A stretch of DNA of 64,000 bases from Prochlorococcus sp. AG-363-P19 (GTDB lineage: Bacteria > Cyanobacteriota > Cyanobacteriia > PCC-6307 > Cyanobiaceae), in NCBI GenBank assembly GCA_003280055.1, contig QCGG01000007.1:1-64000 (forward strand). Reading direction: 5' to 3'. The translations under genes and the position numbers were made by a program. Of the stretch, positions 52,955 to 61,222 are shown one piece after another; position 1 is the stretch's first letter; every line of letters begins with the position of its first letter. The notes under the pieces are model-generated. The model was not told the origin of the DNA. It made no database searches and worked only from the letters and a program-made list of their open reading frames with translations.

Positions 52955-53434
52955 ATGTCTAAAAAGGTGCTTTTTGTATGCATGGGAAATATTTGTAGAT
53001 CTCCTGCTGCTGAAGGAGTATTTCTTCATTTGCTTAAAAGTAAGAAGCTCGCAGCTCAATATGAGGTGGATTCTGCGGGGACTGGAGGTTGGCATGTTGG
53101 AAATCCACCGGATACTCGGATGCAGAAGGCTGCAAAAAAACGAGGAATTCATTTGCCTTCTATTGCACGGCAGATCACCCTGAAAGACCTTGAGATTTTT
53201 GATTTGATTTTAACAATGGACAATGATAATTATTCCTTTGTTATGCAACTTGCCTCTGAATTAGAAGTTGATCCAAAAGCAAAGATAATACCAATGTTGA
53301 AATTCAGCTCTTTTGAAAATATTAATGAGGTCCCAGATCCTTACTATGGTGGCGATTCGGGTTTTGATAGAGTTCTAGATTTGTTGAACGATGCATGTGA
53401 AGGACTGATTAATCATTATCATCCTAATTACTAG
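52955..53434 (+). CDS. Low-molecular-weight protein-tyrosine phosphatase
   Basis: A 159-residue phosphatase with the P-loop VCMGNICRSPAAEG (C-x5-R) at residue 8 onward and the general-acid DPYYGG near the C-terminus. I start at ATG 52955; TTG 52937 extends the frame. In cyanobacteria these act on tyrosine or arginine phosphates, often near polysaccharide export. Its stop overlaps the convergent panC-cmk gene by 11 bases. Confidence 0.9.
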   Translation: MSKKVLFVCMGNICRSPAAEGVFLHLLKSKKLAAQYEVDSAGTGGWHVGNPPDTRMQKAAKKRGIHLPSIARQITLKDLEIFDLILTMDNDNYSFVMQLASELEVDPKAKIIPMLKFSSFENINEVPDPYYGGDSGFDRVLDLLNDACEGLINHYHPNY

Positions 53435-54974
53435 GCCATATTTCTTGAGGTATTTTTGATCTAAAAAGTTCGGTAATTATATTGACGACTTCATTAATAT
53501 TTAACCCATCAGTAATTAGTTCAATCGCATCCTCGGCTTTAATTAGAGGGGAGATGTCACGTGATTGATCTAGGTGATCTCTTTTGATAATTTGTTTTTC
53601 TATTTCCTTAATACTTTCTAATAAGAATCCTCGTTCTTTGAGGTCTCTTAATCTTCGCTGAGCGCGCTCTTTAATAGTTGCTGTAAGGAAAATTTTTAGT
53701 TCTGCATCAGGGAAAACTGTTGTACCTATATCTCTTCCCTCTGCAACTAGACCACCATTTAATCCAAGTTTCTTTTGCTGCCTAGTTAATTCTTTTCTTA
53801 CTTCCTCTAGACTGGCGACTTCTGAAACTAAATTTGTCACATCTTGACTGCGAATAGCTTCACTAACATCATTTCCATTTACAAGGATTAACTGTGTTCC
53901 TGAATCGTCAAGGTTCAACTCTAATTTTATTTCCTTAACTGCGCTTTTTATTTCTAATTCATTATACACATCAATATTATTTTTTTGAATGAACCAAGTA
54001 ACTGCTCTATACATTGCTCCAGTGTCTAGATATAGTAGACCAATTTTTTTCGCAAAACATTTAGTTACGGTGCTTTTCCCTGCACCTGCTGGGCCATCGA
54101 TAGCAACTATTGGTTTACGTGTCATAAGGAATTTGTGATCTATAAGTCTAGTTGAACCACACTTCACTGCAGTTGCCAGTAAGCAAATCTTTTTACTTTG
54201 CTTTGTCTTCTGTAGAGTAAGTGGATCAACCAACTCTATATAATCTACTTCCAGCCCTTCTTTAGTGAAGTTATTGCTAATTTCTTTTAGTTTTATAGGT
54301 CTACATGATTTGAAATCTCTAGCTGCGTTGTTTAATAATTTTGGTATCGCCAGAGCTTTTTGTTTTTCCTCGCTTGAAAGGTAAGTGTTTCTTGAACTAT
54401 ATGCCATACCCTCTGAATCTCTAAAAGTTGCAACTCCTCGAATTTGAATAGGTAGTCCTAGATCTTTAATTAACTTCCTAATAATTATAAGTTGTTGCCA
54501 ATCTTTTTCGCCAAGCACTAGAAACTCGGGTTTGACAAGATTTAACAGTGATTTGACTACATTAACTACGCCATCAAAATGTCCAGGTCTATGAGGACCA
54601 CATAGATTTGATATCAAGTTTTTTGGTGCTTCTATTTGAGCATTTGATAAATCACCTGCAGGGAAAATATCTTCGGTTTGAGGTGCCCAAAGGGCTTTTG
54701 ACCCAGCTTGTTCTGCTATGTAACAGTCTTTCTCAAGATTTCTTGGATATTTCGTGAAATCTTCTCCAGGACCAAATTGCAAAGGATTTACAAAGACACT
54801 AGTTAGAACGCAAATAGGATTGGAAATTTCAAATTTTTGAGATGCCTTAATTAGCTCACTATGACCTTTATGAAGCCCCCCCATGGTGGGAACGAAGATC
54901 AGATCAGAGCTTTGCGAGTTACGCCAATCAATTAGCTCATTATTTGTGCGGAGGATAGAAAAGCTCAGACCAAT
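53424..54974 (-). CDS. panC/cmk: Fused pantothenate synthetase / cytidylate kinase, no normal start codon
   Basis: Two enzymes in one chain, as is usual in cyanobacteria. The N-terminal PanC joins pantoate and beta-alanine (PTMGGLHKGHSEL, NPLQFGPGEDFTKYPR, LGEKDWQQL). The C-terminal CMP kinase has VAIDGPAGAGKSTVTK and YLDTGAMYRAV. The only in-frame ATG (54884) lies inside the PTMGGLHKGH motif, so the real start must be upstream. Between there and the stop TGA at 54980 the frame has only ATT 54974 and CTG 54968 as rare starts. It overlaps the phosphatase gene by 11 bases. Confidence 0.9.
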   Translation of the reverse strand: MGLSFSILRTNNELIDWRNSQSSDLIFVPTMGGLHKGHSELIKASQKFEISNPICVLTSVFVNPLQFGPGEDFTKYPRNLEKDCYIAEQAGSKALWAPQTEDIFPAGDLSNAQIEAPKNLISNLCGPHRPGHFDGVVNVVKSLLNLVKPEFLVLGEKDWQQLIIIRKLIKDLGLPIQIRGVATFRDSEGMAYSSRNTYLSSEEKQKALAIPKLLNNAARDFKSCRPIKLKEISNNFTKEGLEVDYIELVDPLTLQKTKQSKKICLLATAVKCGSTRLIDHKFLMTRKPIVAIDGPAGAGKSTVTKCFAKKIGLLYLDTGAMYRAVTWFIQKNNIDVYNELEIKSAVKEIKLELNLDDSGTQLILVNGNDVSEAIRSQDVTNLVSEVASLEEVRKELTRQQKKLGLNGGLVAEGRDIGTTVFPDAELKIFLTATIKERAQRRLRDLKERGFLLESIKEIEKQIIKRDHLDQSRDISPLIKAEDAIELITDGLNINEVVNIITELFRSKIPQEIWPSN

Positions 54975-55240
54975 ACCTCATAAACTCTTTTGGAGTTCAA
55001 TATTGTATGAGAGTATTTTCCTGGATGACTAACGCTATAGATCAATTTTCAGAAGTCAGAAATGGAGTCAATGCTCTTAAATTAGAGCATGAATATTTGA
55101 TATGAAAACATTATTTGGGATGAACAGCTTTCAAAATGAGTAAAATCTTTTTTTCCTTGGCAGCCTTAATTCCTTGATTTTACTAAGGTTTACTCGACAA
55201 CTCTCAATTTAGTAGGACTATTAGAGCAGGTGGTTTAGCT

Positions 55241-56275
55241 ATGGATTACAAAACTTCAGGTGTTGATGTTGAGGCAGGAAGAGCCTTCGTTAGTCGTATT
55301 CAATCCAATGTTGAATCAACCTTTAGGAATGAGGTCATAGGAGGCCTTGGAGGTTTTGGTGGCGTCATTCGTATTCCAGAAGGCTTGCAAAGACCGGTTT
55401 TAGTGGCAGGAACTGATGGTGTAGGGACCAAATTAGAACTTGCTCAGAAATACAAATGCCATCACAACGTTGGGATAGATCTTGTTGCTATGTGTGTTAA
55501 TGATGTGATTACAACAGGTGCAGAACCGCTATTTTTCTTGGATTACATTGCTACTGGAAAAATTAGTCCGGAGGCAATGGGTGATGTAGTTGCAGGAATT
55601 GCAGATGGCTGTCAACAGAGTGGATGTGCCCTTCTAGGTGGGGAAACAGCTGAGATGCCAGGTTTTTATTTGCCTGGACGTTATGATTTAGCTGGTTTTT
55701 GTGTTGCAGTAGCTGAGGAGAATTCGCTTATTAATGGAAGCAAAATTCAGCCTGGTGATCAGATTATTGGTGTACAAAGTAGTGGAGTACATAGTAATGG
55801 ATTTAGTCTAGTAAGGAAGATATTAGAGATTAATGATGTCAATATTTCAAGTACATATGGAGAAGATAATTTAGAATTAATTCTATCTCTTCTAGAACCT
55901 ACAAAGCTATATGTTCTTTTAGTCAAAGCTCTGTTAAGAAAAGGAATTTCAATAAAAGGAATGGCCCATATAACTGGTGGAGGACTTCCAGAAAATCTTC
56001 CCCGATGTTTGCCTTTTGGCTTAAGGGCTTTTGTGGATCCAACTTCTTGGGTCAGACCAGAAATATTTAATTGGTTAAAGAATGCTGGTCAGGTACCTGA
56101 GTCAGATCTTTGGAATACATTCAATATGGGCATTGGTTTTTGTTTAGTTGTTCCTGAGGATGAGGTTCAAAGAGCTTTAAATGTTTGTGAGAGTGAGGGC
56201 TATCTTTCCTGGCGTATAGGTTGTGTTGAGTCTTCCGATCAGGCTAACGGGTCTTTATTGCGTGGTCTTTTTTAG
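55241..56275 (+). CDS. purM: Phosphoribosylformylglycinamidine cyclo-ligase PurM
   Basis: PurM closes the imidazole ring in purine synthesis using ATP. The 344-residue protein has the [10 protein letters not shown] start region, ATP site [45 protein letters not shown] and [12 protein letters not shown]. Normal length, intact motifs. About 240 bases of intergenic DNA precede it. Confidence 0.96.
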   Translation: MDYKTSGVDVEAGRAFVSRIQSNVESTFRNEVIGGLGGFGGVIRIPEGLQRPVLVAGTDGVGTKLELAQKYKCHHNVGIDLVAMCVNDVITTGAEPLFFLDYIATGKISPEAMGDVVAGIADGCQQSGCALLGGETAEMPGFYLPGRYDLAGFCVAVAEENSLINGSKIQPGDQIIGVQSSGVHSNGFSLVRKILEINDVNISSTYGEDNLELILSLLEPTKLYVLLVKALLRKGISIKGMAHITGGGLPENLPRCLPFGLRAFVDPTSWVRPEIFNWLKNAGQVPESDLWNTFNMGIGFCLVVPEDEVQRALNVCESEGYLSWRIGCVESSDQANGSLLRGLF

Positions 56276-56427
56276 AGGTCCTGGTAGTTTTTGGATCCGT
56301 AAAATTACTTCGGATTTGTAAGAGCCTTGAGTCCGAAGGGCATTTCTGTATTTGGCCCGGTAAAATAATTTCTGGACATACTGATCTATTTGATCGGTAT
56401 CAGCGTCGTCACATTCTTTTTACATCG

Positions 56428-57066
56428 ATGCCCTACGAGAATTCTCAACGCCTCACCCGTAGACGTAGTTCAGCTGGACCTGTCCCCCCTAAGAGGCCTT
56501 TAGGGGATGGTTATGACCAGCATGGCCCTAATCGCCAAGGGTCTAGACCCACTTTTTTAACTCTTCGCGATCACGGAAAGGTATATGTCGCAGACATGCC
56601 TAACCTTTCTGATGGACAGTTGGCACATATAGGCAAGGAAGCCGAAGAAGTACTTGAAAGTCTGGAAAGGCGACTAAGTGATTTAGAGCGTGAAGTGGGT
56701 ATTGGATTAGGTGACAATGACACCTTTATTAAAGCTTCAACCAAGCGTGACGTTACTCGTAGATTCATAAGGGCCATTAAAGATGAGCAGGAGCATCGAA
56801 GTAATAACCCTGCTTTGAGAACAGCAGCATCGGAATCACTTCCAAGAACCTTTTTAGAAGTTGCGCGGCATCGACTTCCTGGAGCAACTTTTGATTCACT
56901 TTTGCGTGAAGCATTAGCTGCTTGCGCAAAGGAAGAGGAAGAGGAAGTGGAAGCGGAAGAGGTTGTTTCTGTCGAATCAAAATCTAAAAAGATTCTTCCA
57001 TTGCCCCCTAAAGACCCTTCTTCTATTCCTGTAGTTGTCAGTCCAGATCCAAATCAAAATAATTAA
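56428..57066 (+). CDS. Charged protein of unknown function
   Basis: A 212-residue protein. The N-terminal 45 residues are basic and proline/glycine-rich; the central part is helical (EEVLESLERRLSDLEREVG looks like a short coiled coil) and the C-terminal third has an acidic Glu tract (EEEEEVEAEE) before a proline-rich end. No known domain. It is the last gene of the core-like region; the accessory stretch begins after it. Confidence 0.7.
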   Translation: MPYENSQRLTRRRSSAGPVPPKRPLGDGYDQHGPNRQGSRPTFLTLRDHGKVYVADMPNLSDGQLAHIGKEAEEVLESLERRLSDLEREVGIGLGDNDTFIKASTKRDVTRRFIRAIKDEQEHRSNNPALRTAASESLPRTFLEVARHRLPGATFDSLLREALAACAKEEEEEVEAEEVVSVESKSKKILPLPPKDPSSIPVVVSPDPNQNN

Positions 57067-57153
57067 GAAATGCCTAAAACTATTTAATAAAATAAAGATG
57101 ATTTTAATAGAGGAAATTAACAACTTTAAACCAAACTACTGAAGAAGTAAGCC

Positions 57154-57318
57154 ATGAAATTAAAGCAAGGGCAAGAAATTAATCTTGAGTACTATTCCTC
57201 AAATGAACACGAACCAGAGAAGAGAGATGTTGAAGAAATCCTTTGCAACTACTGCCTTAGGTCCCCTAAAAATAGTAAAAGATGCCTTGGTATTTGTGTA
57301 GCAGATAGTGAATACTAA
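57154..57318 (+). CDS. 54-residue cysteine-containing protein
   Basis: Reads MKLKQGQEINLEYYSSNEHE, then a segment with two close cysteine pairs (CNYC and CLGIC, residues about 34-50) and ends ADSEY. The C-x-x-C and C-x-x-x-C spacing could bind a metal. AAGTAAG-type purine-rich sequence precedes the ATG. Below the usual ORF length, but coherent and between known genes. Function unknown. Confidence 0.5.
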   Translation: MKLKQGQEINLEYYSSNEHEPEKRDVEEILCNYCLRSPKNSKRCLGICVADSEY

Positions 57319-57329
57319 AATGCTCTTTA

Positions 57330-57596
57330 TTAGCTAGGTATGCAGCAAGCATATATTGGGCTGTCTTTCTTCTCATTTCCAAACCTGTCATATTCGAAAC
57401 CAATTACATGGCAGGCTTCTATTTTTTGATTATTGATTGAACGAGAAATTATGTTTATTTTGCTTTGTTGATTCAGGCTTTGTTCGCCATATTTGATTTC
57501 GCATATCTTCTCTTCTGCATTAGCAATAGATTGCAAAATAAGCGTTTTACAAGCTATTAGGATCATGACCTTTGTAAGTTTTCTAGCAAAAGTCAA
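57330..57596 (-). CDS. Small exported protein of unknown function
   Basis: An 88-residue protein with a hydrophobic N-terminus (TKVMILIACKTLILQSIANA), ending in an A-x-A-like cleavage site at SIANA-E. Mature residues contain four cysteines (ICEI, ACHV and ACC near the end) that could form disulfides in the periplasm. Convergent with the 54-residue gene, 11 bases apart. Unknown function. Confidence 0.5.
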   Translation of the reverse strand: MTFARKLTKVMILIACKTLILQSIANAEEKICEIKYGEQSLNQQSKINIISRSINNQKIEACHVIGFEYDRFGNEKKDSPIYACCIPS

Positions 57597-57850
57597 TTCT
57601 GTTTAGGCTCTTGAAACATCCATAAAATCATAAGTCATTGATGAAGGAAATGATTTAATAAGGCTTTTTAAGGTAAATGCTTTTTCCATGTTCTAATAAC
57701 TTGTGTTAAAAACATAGCTAGAAACTACTCTGAGTGGTGTGATGAATGCTTCTTCTCCTATCATATTCCTTAAAATAACTTGATTTTTATTTGCTCATCG
57801 TAATTTCTGAATGATCTTGTATTATTAATTTAAAATCATAGTTTTTAACC

Positions 57851-58501
57851 ATGTCAGGTTATCGTCGCAAACGCACTAAATTCCTCTCTCGGAGTCGTTT
57901 TAAGGTGGGGCTGCGAAAACCTAGATCGATTGGATATTTTCTTTTGGATGGATCTGCAAGTGATCAGGAAGTAGAACTTTCTCTTCTTACATTTGGGAGT
58001 TGCTCTTCTGTAGTAAAGGATGTAGCAAATAGCCAGGAGTCCTCTAAGGAAAGACCTCAATTTTCTATGTTGCTTAAAAGGTTAGTTGTTGGTGATGAAC
58101 TGGTATTGCCAAGCTTGGATTGCCTTGGGCTTACCCCAGCTGAATCAGTTAGAAGATTGAATTTATTGAAGGAGCAAGGAATTTTTGTAAGAACGCTTGA
58201 TGGGAAATTAAATACATATGACTTAGACCAGTCATCAAAAGATTTGATTTCTTTGTTGTCTGTTTTATTGGATGTAGGCAGTCCTAACAAAGTTAGAGAC
58301 CAATTGGTTCAACCATCCTTGAATTCCGGATTTAAATATCCTAGGAATCTGGGAGGGAGACCTAGGACAAGTTCAGTTAAAGAACAATTAGTTTTAAGAC
58401 TTAGAGCTGATGGATTTTCGTATAGATCAATTAGAGAACAGACTAGTCTTTCATTATCGACGATCAGGAGGATAATTAATGATGCCAATCTGCACGTTTG
58501 A
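57851..58501 (+). CDS. Serine-recombinase-fold protein lacking catalytic residues, with C-terminal HTH
   Basis: A 216-residue protein. Residues about 27-130 align with the recombinase at 61223-61804: ERPQFSMLLKRLVVGDEL against DRPELSKCLDELKDGDLF, and LKEQGIFVRTLDGKLNT against LIERGVYIKTLDGRLDT. The nucleophile position (RTST in the partner) is LLDG here, and the catalytic Arg pair (LSRLGRS) is replaced in LDCLGLT. The C-terminus (SYRSIREQTSLSLSTIRRII) is a resolvase-type helix-turn-helix. It can probably bind DNA but not recombine it. Convergent with the next unknown gene. Confidence 0.75.
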   Translation: MSGYRRKRTKFLSRSRFKVGLRKPRSIGYFLLDGSASDQEVELSLLTFGSCSSVVKDVANSQESSKERPQFSMLLKRLVVGDELVLPSLDCLGLTPAESVRRLNLLKEQGIFVRTLDGKLNTYDLDQSSKDLISLLSVLLDVGSPNKVRDQLVQPSLNSGFKYPRNLGGRPRTSSVKEQLVLRLRADGFSYRSIREQTSLSLSTIRRIINDANLHV

Positions 58502-58509
58502 TGGATTCT

Positions 58510-59055
58510 TTAGATTAGGTTTAGTGAGGCTTTTATCGAATAAATTAATGAACCTGTTTTTTCATATATTCTAATTTTTTCTTTTTTGAGATTTAAATTA
58601 AAAGGATTTGTAAAAATTGCAATAAGTATAATTAGGAAGCTTGTAATGTTATTTCTTGAATTTTGTTCAAGCAATATTTTCAGCTCTTCTAAGGTAGTTG
58701 CTTTTAACTCTTCAATTGTCTTTGATTCTAAGACACCATTATCTTCTAGTGAGCCTAGTGTTTTACTCCTTGAGTGAGGATCTATAGTAAATAGCAACTT
58801 CTTAAGAGCCCGAGTAGAACTGCTTTTGTTTTTCCACAAATTAAATACAATACTTTGAAATAGTATTTCCCACTTATATGGTTCTTTTTCAAAAAGAAAT
58901 AAACCATCTTTGTAGGTTGCCTCTTTGCTAATTTTTAATAACCTCTTCTTTTCATCTGTGTTGCTCTGTTCTGAGTTCCAATATTCATAGAGGGGCGATG
59001 CTTGTTTGATTCTAGAAATAATCTCCTTTTTAGAAGAGGGTGCTTTCACGTACAT
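58510..59055 (-). CDS. Protein of unknown function
   Basis: A 181-residue, Lys/Glu-rich, largely helical protein. The C-terminal third has a hydrophobic stretch (ITSFLIILIAIFTNPF) that may be a membrane helix or a buried helix. Preceded by a helical region SKTLGSLEDNGVLESKTIEE. No family recognised. Convergent with the recombinase-like gene, 8 bases apart. AT-rich like its neighbours. Confidence 0.5.
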   Translation of the reverse strand: MYVKAPSSKKEIISRIKQASPLYEYWNSEQSNTDEKKRLLKISKEATYKDGLFLFEKEPYKWEILFQSIVFNLWKNKSSSTRALKKLLFTIDPHSRSKTLGSLEDNGVLESKTIEELKATTLEELKILLEQNSRNNITSFLIILIAIFTNPFNLNLKKEKIRIYEKTGSLIYSIKASLNLI

Positions 59056-59629
59056 AACTCATACCTACTTCTTAGTAGTCTATTGATTCTCTAAATCCAG
59101 AACACACTTCAAATAATCTAGAACACATCCATAAAACCTAATCTCAAAATCTGAACCATCCTGAATACTACTGGATATGAATCCTGAGGAGATCTTAATA
59201 GTGCTTTGGTAGGTGAATTCTTGGGATAATAGCAGTCTTGAAATCGCAGTAGCGAGATCTCGAAATGTTGTGGGATGAAACCTGGTGTTGTGGGATTTCT
59301 CTAGATTGACTGCTATGACTTGCTTTCTTCCCCGTAAGAGAGATCTCCTTATGAGTGACCAAAAATGTTGTGGTATTTGTTGTGGGATTTTTGCTTCTCT
59401 TTTGAGTTTTTGTTCCTCTTTGTTTCCTTACCTTCTCTCCTGAACATAAATCGACAACCACCATCTCCGCTTTTTTGAGGTGACAGGAGGTGCCATTAAT
59501 TCCCTGTTGGACAACCACCCTCACTTTAGAGAAAATCTCTTTTTATGATTTTCCCAAGGAGACGCTCATCAAACTATAAGTGGGGCTTTCGTGGAACCAA
59601 ATTTAAGGGCAAAAATAATTGCTCTTCTT
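59056..59629. other. 574-base region without a convincing gene
   Basis: Between the two minus-strand genes I find no gene I trust. An open frame at 59195-59524 on the minus strand has an odd composition (runs of Thr/Ser/His/Gln) and contains the repeat cluster described separately. The segment is less AT-rich than its surroundings and could be decayed coding sequence. Confidence 0.4.
59266..59388 (+). repeat. Four copies of an 11-base repeat, TGTTGTGGGAT
   Basis: Copies at 59266-59276, 59286-59296, 59366-59376 (one mismatch, TGTTGTGGTAT) and 59378-59388. Start-to-start steps are 20, 80 and 12 bases. Same orientation. This may be binding sites for a protein or decayed coding repeats. Confidence 0.6.
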
Positions 59630-60112
59630 TTATTTGCAAATAATTTTGAGCACCTTAGATGCATTTTTATTACCCATTGATTGTGCTTTTCTTACATCAG
59701 AACAAGCACCCTTTTTCTGACCTATACTATACTTATCAATACCCCGGTTTAAATAAGCATAAGCATTTTCTTTTATCTCGATTGATTTTGTGTAATCAGA
59801 GATTGCTCCATAATAATCTTTCAAATTACCTTTAGAGAGTGCCCGATTGCTATACATCATAAAAATCTTTGGATGGTTTGGAGAAAGTTCTATTGCTTTG
59901 GTGTAATCAGCAATTGCTCCGTAATAATCACCAGCATCATCTTTATTATTTCCACGATTGAAATAGAAAATAGCACTCTCTGCCTTTGCACTTTCAGGAA
60001 CAGAAAGCATCACCGCAGCAGTCGTCAAAGCAGCGCCAGTACTTATCACTAGAGGTTGCCCTACAGGTATTAAGGAAAGGGCGGCAGCAATAGCAGTACT
60101 TCGGAGTTTCAT
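59630..60112 (-). CDS. Exported TPR protein
   Basis: A 160-residue protein with a long N-terminal hydrophobic signal region (about residues 8-44) ending SAKAESA, followed by three TPR units, for example YFNRGNNKDDAGDYYGAIAD and NRALSKGNLKDYYGAISDYT. The C-terminus QKKGACSDVRKAQSMGN is the pattern of many picocyanobacterial TPR proteins. Protein-binding role inferred. It is downstream of the next minus-strand gene by 18 bases. Confidence 0.75.
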   Translation of the reverse strand: MKLRSTAIAAALSLIPVGQPLVISTGAALTTAAVMLSVPESAKAESAIFYFNRGNNKDDAGDYYGAIADYTKAIELSPNHPKIFMMYSNRALSKGNLKDYYGAISDYTKSIEIKENAYAYLNRGIDKYSIGQKKGACSDVRKAQSMGNKNASKVLKIICK

Positions 60113-60130
60113 TAGTATGAATGCCTGCTT

Positions 60131-60532
60131 CTACTTCTCTTCGTTAAACTCTTCTTCCAAAGGTTTTTTGTTCTCATCACCTTCATTGCCAAACACGCAA
60201 TATACTATGAATAGTATAATTGCAATCCACAGTGAATTTCCCCAAACAATTTGCATGCCATTCAGAGAATATTTAGGCAGTGGATTCGGCAGATCACCTT
60301 TAGATTGATAGTATCGAATTGATTGTGGTTTTAGATTATAATAACTATCACCTTGTGCCAATACATAGTCATCTATATATACTCGATAAGGTAGAAAAAT
60401 CGATTGGTTTACTACTTTTGCTGCATAGCAAACTTCTACTTGACCTTCTGCAGCAGAAATCTCAAACTTATCAATCCCTTCAAGGCAGTTTAAAGATTCA
60501 CTTTTACCAAACCAGAGTGGTATTCTTGCCAT
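60131..60532 (-). CDS. Protein of unknown function with one C-terminal membrane helix
   Basis: A 133-residue protein. A globular N-terminal part (residues 1-90, with several Tyr-rich segments such as LPYRVYIDDYVLAQGDSYYN) is followed by a membrane helix at about 98-116 (SLWIAIILFIVYCVFG) and an acidic tail. Probably tail-anchored facing the cytoplasm. Same direction as the TPR gene 18 bases downstream. Unknown function. Confidence 0.5.
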   Translation of the reverse strand: MARIPLWFGKSESLNCLEGIDKFEISAAEGQVEVCYAAKVVNQSIFLPYRVYIDDYVLAQGDSYYNLKPQSIRYYQSKGDLPNPLPKYSLNGMQIVWGNSLWIAIILFIVYCVFGNEGDENKKPLEEEFNEEK

Positions 60533-60627
60533 TTCAGAAATCTTTCACATTGGTCTAGACAAACTAGTCCAAATACTGATCCCCATTACAAACCGAAAAG
60601 AAAATAGTTGTAATTAGAGCAATTTGA

Positions 60628-60864
60628 GTGCTGATAGATTGCAATTGCTTTCATCAGAAAGCAGTAAGTTTTGAATATGGGCAACAGACAAAAGTGATAT
60701 TTAAATCCAAGGAAGGCAAATCCTTTAACCAAAACCAGGTAATCGATCTACTGGTGTCCTTGGTCGCCACTGACGCCAACTCAGAAAAGAAGTGGAGGGG
60801 GTTCTATAACTCCCTCTCAAGCACTGAACTACAGGATGATTGGGATGAGTACTGGAAAACTTGA
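60628..60864 (+). CDS. 78-residue protein of unknown function
   Basis: Starts at GTG 60628 with no clear ribosome site; the first residues (LIDCNCFHQ) may not be translated. The later part, VIFKSKEGKSFNQNQVIDLL and KKWRGFYNSLSSTELQDDWD, is charged, contains aromatic residues and looks like a real small domain. No family known to me. Followed by the sRNA pair on the opposite strand. Confidence 0.45.
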   Translation: MLIDCNCFHQKAVSFEYGQQTKVIFKSKEGKSFNQNQVIDLLVSLVATDANSEKKWRGFYNSLSSTELQDDWDEYWKT

Positions 60865-60880
60865 AAAGATTGCAAGGCAC

Positions 60881-60975
60881 AAAAAAACCTGCTCAAAGGC
60901 AGGTTCTCTTGGAGATCTAGAGCGCGTGTTTCCTTGTTTCCACTGCTCGGAGGATCTCAACTCCTCACGGTGGGT
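60881..60975 (-). ncRNA. Candidate Yfr2-like small RNA
   Basis: On the minus strand a roughly 95-nucleotide unit ends in a terminator: AACCTGC/GCAGGTT stem (60886-60892 with 60899-60905) then seven T (60887-60881). It contains two GGAAACA copies (60935-60941 and 60927-60933) in the loop of a long stem (GAGATC...GATCTC, GAGC...GCTC, GTG...CAC). The 5' end carries GTGAGGAGT (60960-60968), unpaired in this fold. From memory, GGAAACA repeats in a loop are characteristic of the cyanobacterial Yfr2 family. A TTGCCA and a TAAAAAT lie just upstream as a possible promoter. The 5' end is estimated. Confidence 0.6.
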
Positions 60976-61010
60976 ATTTTTACGCATAACTCATTATTTG
61001 GCAAGCACAT

Positions 61011-61075
61011 AAAAAAAGGTGCCCTCATCGAGTAGCACCCATATCGAGAAACTTGTGTGAGGAGTCTCGTAGTTC
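61011..61075 (-). ncRNA. Candidate Yfr1-like small RNA
   Basis: A second minus-strand unit immediately upstream of the Yfr2-like one. It carries ACTCCTCACAC at 61055-61065, the unpaired motif I associate with Yfr1, within a weak hairpin (CGAGA/TCTCG), and ends with a GGTGC/GCACC terminator stem followed by seven T (61017-61011). TTGACG and TAGAAC, 18 bases apart upstream, could be its promoter. Total about 65 nucleotides, near the known size of Yfr1. The assignment rests on the motif and structure; the 5' end is estimated. Confidence 0.5.
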
Positions 61076-61115
61076 TGTTCTACTCCTGGAGTAAACCCAT
61101 CGTCAACAAATTAGT

Positions 61116-61145
61116 GTGTATCAAAAAGCGAAACATTTGATACAC
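61116..61145. repeat. Perfect inverted repeat upstream of the recombinase
   Basis: GTGTATCAAA (61116-61125) and TTTGATACAC (61136-61145) with a 10-base spacer, ending 78 bases before the recombinase ATG. A related sequence, TGTATCGAAATAC, lies at about 61178-61190. It could be an operator or a recombinase-binding site. Confidence 0.7.
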
Positions 61146-61222
61146 CTTTAGATGAACTTGAATTACTGCTATCTTGCTGTATCGAAATACTGTATTAAAA
61201 TGTGGTCATACGCAAGAGGCGA

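Noticed and set aside
55025-55105. 26-codon ORF upstream of purM
   Set aside because: No supporting feature; chance ORFs of this length are common.
59195-59524. 109-codon open frame on the minus strand
   Set aside because: Low-complexity composition, no recognisable motif, and it contains the direct repeats; more likely a chance frame.
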